From: an uncultured Chlorobiales bacterium
GTDB lineage: Bacteria > Bacteroidota > Chlorobiia > Chlorobiales > Chlorobiaceae
DNA length: 8,927 nt
Reading direction: 5' to 3'
Assembly: GCA_903901395.1 (NCBI GenBank)
Contig: CAIUQW010000432.1
Span: 1 to 8,927, forward strand
Position numbers and translations under genes: made by a program. The notes under the pieces are model-generated. The model was given only the letters and a program-made list of their open reading frames with translations. It was not told the DNA's origin and did not search any database. Below are positions 6,292 to 8,927 of this stretch, one piece after another; the first letter of the stretch is position 1; every line of letters starts with the position of its first letter.

Positions 6292-7468
6292 GTTCGGGAG
6301 ATTGAGGTTCGGGAAGCTGGGCGGGATCGATCAGCTCGACCACCGATTCGAGGTACTCGAAAAGCAGTTGCTTGCCTGCGCACAGTGAATCCTTCGCGGC
6401 GATACTCCGGCCTCCGCTGGCGATGAAGGAGTAATAAGGACAGCCGCCGTTGCAGAGGTACTGGAAGCGGCACTCCTCGGCTTCGCAGGCGTGCATCGCC
6501 TCAAGACGCTGGTCGATGAGCCGCGACATGGCGGGATTGGCGTTGGAAAGGATGTCGGCGATGGCCATCTCGCCAACGTTGCCGAGGCGCATCGACGCGA
6601 AGCCCGCGAACTTGGGGCAGAGCCAGGCGTCGCCGTTAGGCGTGATGGCGAGAAAGTTGGTGAGGCAGCGCCCGCCGAAGGTGCAGAGCGACTGCTTCAG
6701 ACCGGCTCCCGCGGCCAGCGAGCGCAGAATGTAGTTGAGCGTGCCGGGCATCGGCAGCTTGCGCCCACATTCGAACCAGGCGTTGAACTGGGCGATGAAA
6801 TAGGCGGCGTACCCGTCAGCGTCGAGCGCAATGCTTTCGTCACCGACAAGGTTCTCCGAAAAAAAGTGATACGGATTGCTGTGAAAGGCCTCGATGCCAA
6901 GCGAACGGTAGAAATCGAGAATCGCCCCCTCCTTGCCGAGGCTTTGCCGCGTGATCGTGCAGATGCAGCCGCAGTGGCCCTGATGCTCGATGATCGTTTC
7001 GCGCGTCGCGAGCACGGTGGCGAGCGACGGGCCGCCGCCGTTTGCCGGGCGCTGGAGATCATGCAGCTCCGGTGGGCCGTCGATGGTCGAGGAGATGTGG
7101 AAACCATGCCCGGCAAGCCAGGCGATCAGCTCCCGGTCATGCACGTAGCCGCTCGTCTGGATGGTATTCGCGTAGGGCTTGGTGGCGTATTTTTTCTGGA
7201 GCCGATCGACCTTGCGGTAAAAATCTATTCCGGCGAGAAACGGCTCGCCGCCCGTCCACTCGAAGGAGACCTCGCGATGGCGGGTATCGAACGCGCTCCG
7301 AATGGCCGCTTCGAGCAAGTCGTCGGCGATGCGAAGGCTCCCGGCTGGATGGGAGCCTTTCGCAAAGCAGTACCGGCACGAGAGCACGCACTGATCGGTC
7401 AACTGGAAAATCAGGATCAACGTGCCCGCCTGACCGAGTTTTTCGAGTAACTCTACTCTCTTCGTCAT
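6284..7468 (-). CDS. Radical SAM/SPASM peptide-modifying enzyme (candidate triceptide-type maturase)
   Basis: A 394-residue cytosolic iron-sulfur enzyme. The radical SAM cluster motif is CVLSCRYC (Cys27, 31, 34; CX3CX2C), followed by GGEP (73-76) for SAM binding. The C-terminal SPASM domain has Cys268-X10-Gly-X4-Cys284, then Cys328, Cys333, Cys339, Cys343 and Cys363, enough for two auxiliary 4Fe-4S clusters. The first gap is CX4C instead of the usual CX2C; CX5C and CX3C are canonical. The family includes sulfatase-maturating enzymes and RiPP maturases such as the GRRM, FxsB and Xye types. I favour a RiPP maturase because the His-repeat protein ends 12 nt upstream and no sulfatase is present. 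The start is the ATG at 7468; there is no clear ribosome site, so translation is probably coupled to the precursor. The natural product is unknown, and sulfatase-maturase-like activity on a remote target remains an alternative. Confidence 0.93.
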   Translation of the reverse strand: MTKRVELLEKLGQAGTLILIFQLTDQCVLSCRYCFAKGSHPAGSLRIADDLLEAAIRSAFDTRHREVSFEWTGGEPFLAGIDFYRKVDRLQKKYATKPYANTIQTSGYVHDRELIAWLAGHGFHISSTIDGPPELHDLQRPANGGGPSLATVLATRETIIEHQGHCGCICTITRQSLGKEGAILDFYRSLGIEAFHSNPYHFFSENLVGDESIALDADGYAAYFIAQFNAWFECGRKLPMPGTLNYILRSLAAGAGLKQSLCTFGGRCLTNFLAITPNGDAWLCPKFAGFASMRLGNVGEMAIADILSNANPAMSRLIDQRLEAMHACEAEECRFQYLCNGGCPYYSFIASGGRSIAAKDSLCAGKQLLFEYLESVVELIDPAQLPEPQSPEHA

Positions 7469-7480
7469 GCCGGAAATCGT

Positions 7481-7876
7481 TCAGTAGCGATTCGCGTCGC
7501 CGTGGGTGTTGGTATGCACGTTACCATGCGTGTTGGTGTGCTTGCCGCTATCCGAATAATCGCTGTGCACATCGGGGCTGTTGGTATCGACATGGGTGTT
7601 CCCGTGCAGCGGATTGTCCTTGTCGGCAAGCAGCACGCCGCCCGGATTGTTCGTAATCTCCGTGAGGTGCCGAGCCACCTCGTTGTCGCGCGAGGCGTCC
7701 GGCGTGAAGGAGAGCTTTGCTGCGTCGCTCGTCATCGCCGAAGCATTCACGCCGCAGAAGAGCAGCAGCCCCGCCGGAATCGCGATGCCAAGCTTCTGCC
7801 CGATGGCAAGCAAGCGCTCGCCCCTGGCCGATCCGGAACGGCGCTCCCCTTCCGGTCTGTCGATCTGATTGTTCAT
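7481..7876 (-). CDS. Signal-bearing His-rich repeat peptide, candidate RiPP precursor
   Basis: A 131-residue protein directly before the radical SAM gene. I use the ATG at 7876, which has AAAAGGAG 5 nt upstream, rather than a GTG two codons earlier. A long charged n-region (1-28) leads into a hydrophobic stretch (29-43) and a possible signal peptidase site after VNASA (43-47), so export or membrane anchoring is likely. Residues 48-88 resemble a leader, including a helix-prone stretch SRDNEVARHLTEI. The C-terminal 41 residues are hydrophilic, lack Cys, and contain four 8-residue units: HGNTHVDT (91-98), HSDYSDSG (104-111), HTNTHGNV (113-120) and HTNTHGDA (121-128), ending in NRY. Almost every His or Tyr is followed by X-Asn/Asp. 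The layout (signal, leader, repeat tail, adjacent SPASM enzyme) resembles GrrA of the GRRM systems, but the repeats are His-based rather than Gly/Arg-rich. Metal binding by the His cluster is an alternative role. Confidence 0.8.
   Translation of the reverse strand: MNNQIDRPEGERRSGSARGERLLAIGQKLGIAIPAGLLLFCGVNASAMTSDAAKLSFTPDASRDNEVARHLTEITNNPGGVLLADKDNPLHGNTHVDTNSPDVHSDYSDSGKHTNTHGNVHTNTHGDANRY
7493..7606 (-). repeat. Four 24-bp coding repeats for the His-x-Asn/Asp core
   Basis: Units lie at 7583-7606, 7544-7567, 7517-7540 and 7493-7516; the last two are in direct tandem. The two HTNTHG units differ at 6 of 24 bases, four of them synonymous third-position changes and two giving Asn/Asp and Val/Ala. 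The peptide is thus better conserved than the DNA, which argues for selection on the protein repeat over recent slippage. Confidence 0.75.
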
Positions 7877-7881
7877 CTCCA

Positions 7882-7889
7882 CTCCTTTT
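7882..7889 (-). promoter_or_regulatory. Strong ribosome binding site of the peptide gene
   Basis: On the minus strand AAAAGGAG ends 5 nt before the ATG at 7876. It overlaps an alternative in-frame GTG at 7882, which would lack a site of its own, so it decides the start. It is the best ribosome site in this part of the window, fitting high expression of a precursor compared with its enzyme. Confidence 0.65.
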
Positions 7890-7912
7890 TTTAATTGATG
7901 ATACCAGCGAAA

Positions 7913-8281
7913 TCAGACGCTCTGGATGATCTTCGCCCGCTGCTTCCGGTACTCTTCGTCGCTGATGAGCTTTTGGCGCTTCAGCCCGTCGAGCGTCTTC
8001 AGCCGCGCCTCGATGCTCTGAACATCAGATGAGGACGACTCCTCGATGCTGAGAATTACGTCATTGCTCCCCTTCCGGCTGAAGGCCATGAAGAGTGCGA
8101 AGCCGATGATCGCGACGCAGACAGCGATCCAGATGATGACGAAAAGCCCGCCATCTTCTTCGAGCAGACCGTTGCTCACGACGCCCACGATCATGCCCGC
8201 GCCAACAAGCGCCACGATGACCGAGGAGATGCGCATCATCTTCAGAGATTGGCGCGTCGGTTTTATCCTGATATCCGGCAT
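7913..8281 (-). CDS. Two-helix membrane protein with C-terminal SHOCT domain
   Basis: A 122-residue protein with two hydrophobic segments (about 18-37 and 45-68) and a cytoplasmic-type tail that ends in a SHOCT domain (about 91-120): IEARLKTLDGLKRQKLISDEEY followed by a basic helix. SHOCT is a short helical module found at the ends of many unrelated bacterial proteins; it is thought to help oligomerisation and has no enzymatic role. A Ser/Glu-rich linker (80-86) joins the two parts. I choose the ATG at 8281 because a longer in-frame start would overlap the preceding gene by over 100 nt with out-of-character sequence; no strong ribosome site is visible. It ends 36 nt before the peptide gene and may share its transcript. 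Function unknown. Confidence 0.8.
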   Translation of the reverse strand: MPDIRIKPTRQSLKMMRISSVIVALVGAGMIVGVVSNGLLEEDGGLFVIIWIAVCVAIIGFALFMAFSRKGSNDVILSIEESSSSDVQSIEARLKTLDGLKRQKLISDEEYRKQRAKIIQSV

Positions 8282-8294
8282 GATGACGCTGCTT

Positions 8295-8927
8295 TTAACG
8301 ATTCGGCGCGAAAGAGTCGAGCACCACCTGAAACGCGGGCTGACACTGATCGTAAAACTCCTTCGGACTCTTGAACGCCAGCACGTAAAATCCCTGCCTG
8401 GCTTTGACAACCACGAACCGCGCCTTCAGCCAGTATTTCGTGGCGAACAGCGGGCCGCGCGGAACCTCCTGCCACACTTCGTAATCGGTAATGGTCGCCT
8501 CACGCCCGGCAACGCTTGTCTTCACAGGTTTACCATAGGATGATTTCTTGCTGCCCGCATTCTTGCGCATCAGCCGGTCGTAATCAGCGAGATAGCTTTC
8601 ATACGTTTTCCTTTCGCTGTTGCCGGGAGCGTAATAGCCGACGTAGATGAGCGGATGCGGGAAGTAATATTTCTCGCCATCCTCCGGGTTCGCAAGCCCG
8701 TCCCTGGTGAGCCGAATCTGGTAAATCCCGGCTTTGGCGTCACCCGCCGGATCGTAACTTCGCGTCCAGCCTGCAGGCAGGAGGCAGGAGAAAAAATCCC
8801 GCGCGACGGTGAACTTCTCGAACGGCACCGGTCGAACCTCGCGAGGCAGTGAAACATCCGTCACCGCATCTTTCAGTACCTTCGGCAGATAGTACTCGCT
8901 TGTATCCGCGAACGGACGCGGGGACGA
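8295..8927 (-). CDS. Hypothetical protein, PsbP/DcrB-like appearance (5' end cut by window)
   Basis: The frame is open from the right edge to a TAA at 8295, giving 210 residues; the N-terminus lies outside. A GTG at 8864 is an internal codon rather than the start, because protein-like sequence continues upstream of it (residues such as SEYYLPKVLKDAV). Visible traits are FFSCLLPAGWTR, an early aromatic-Pro-Gly-Trp turn, and a C-terminal FYVLAFKSPKEFYDQCQPAFQVVLDSFAPNR-like pattern, of which VVLDSF near the end recalls PsbP/DcrB (Mog1-type) fold proteins, where a final strand and helix precede a closing SF. That assignment is weak and rests on pattern memory. Many such proteins are exported or lipoproteins; the missing N-terminus would tell. 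It lies 13 nt before the SHOCT gene, probably in one transcript. Confidence 0.75.
   Translation of the reverse strand, partial: SSPRPFADTSEYYLPKVLKDAVTDVSLPREVRPVPFEKFTVARDFFSCLLPAGWTRSYDPAGDAKAGIYQIRLTRDGLANPEDGEKYYFPHPLIYVGYYAPGNSERKTYESYLADYDRLMRKNAGSKKSSYGKPVKTSVAGREATITDYEVWQEVPRGPLFATKYWLKARFVVVKARQGFYVLAFKSPKEFYDQCQPAFQVVLDSFAPNR

Noticed and set aside
6491..7450. A 319-codon plus-strand frame opposite the radical SAM gene
   Set aside because: It is the mirror of a gene with full radical SAM and SPASM motifs; its own translation is low in complexity with no recognisable motif.
7493..7606. Reading the repeats as a CRISPR-like or non-coding repeat array
   Set aside because: Units are 24 bp, in frame, without unique spacers, and diverge mainly at silent positions, so they are coding repeats.
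7748..7753. Lipoprotein lipobox at the Cys in the peptide's hydrophobic stretch (LLFCG)
   Set aside because: The residue before Cys is Phe, not Gly/Ala/Ser, so it does not fit a lipobox; cleavage after VNASA fits better.

Overview
The window looks like chromosomal DNA of a Gram-negative bacterium: it is GC-rich and densely coded, with exported proteins carrying Sec-type signal sequences. Protein style and GC content remind me of a green sulfur bacterium (Chlorobaculum/Chlorobium). That is a low-confidence impression, because no rRNA or other marker gene is present. I see no tRNA, rRNA, CRISPR array, transposase or integrase.

Layout, left to right. Bases 1-1146 (minus) hold most of a long-form NfeD membrane serine protease, cut by the left edge before its C-terminal domain. 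Bases 1147-1400 are an AT-rich divergent intergenic region with four short repeats spaced by multiples of 10 bp. They precede the only plus-strand gene, a 501-residue Fic-domain protein with an intact active site (1401-2906). After a hairpin terminator between converging genes, a compact minus-strand operon runs from 5348 down to 3018: an alpha/beta hydrolase, a GyrI-like ligand-binding protein and a PhzF-family isomerase, with 2- and 4-nt gaps and a plausible promoter at 5394-5422.

The right part (8927 to 5479, all minus) is the most interesting. It holds a partial hypothetical protein with a PsbP/DcrB-like look, a two-helix SHOCT-domain membrane protein, a 131-residue signal-bearing peptide ending in His-rich repeats, a radical SAM/SPASM enzyme, and an exported protein with propeller-like repeats that overlaps the end of the enzyme gene by 8 nt. 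The repeats of the small protein are almost entirely aromatic-X-Asn/Asp triplets (HGN, HVD, HSD, YSD, HTN, HGN, HTN, HGD). This is the kind of triplet that three-residue-cyclophane (triceptide) radical SAM/SPASM enzymes crosslink, but with His as the main aromatic residue. I therefore propose a RiPP cassette of exported or membrane-anchored His-rich precursor, maturase and exported partner, resembling the GrrA/GrrM arrangement of cyanobacteria but with a different core. The chemistry is inferred; the gene order, cysteine motifs and repeats are directly visible.

The minus-strand genes thus form a housekeeping protease, a small-molecule enzyme operon and a peptide-modification operon. The Fic gene with its AT-rich upstream region stands out as a likely acquired unit.
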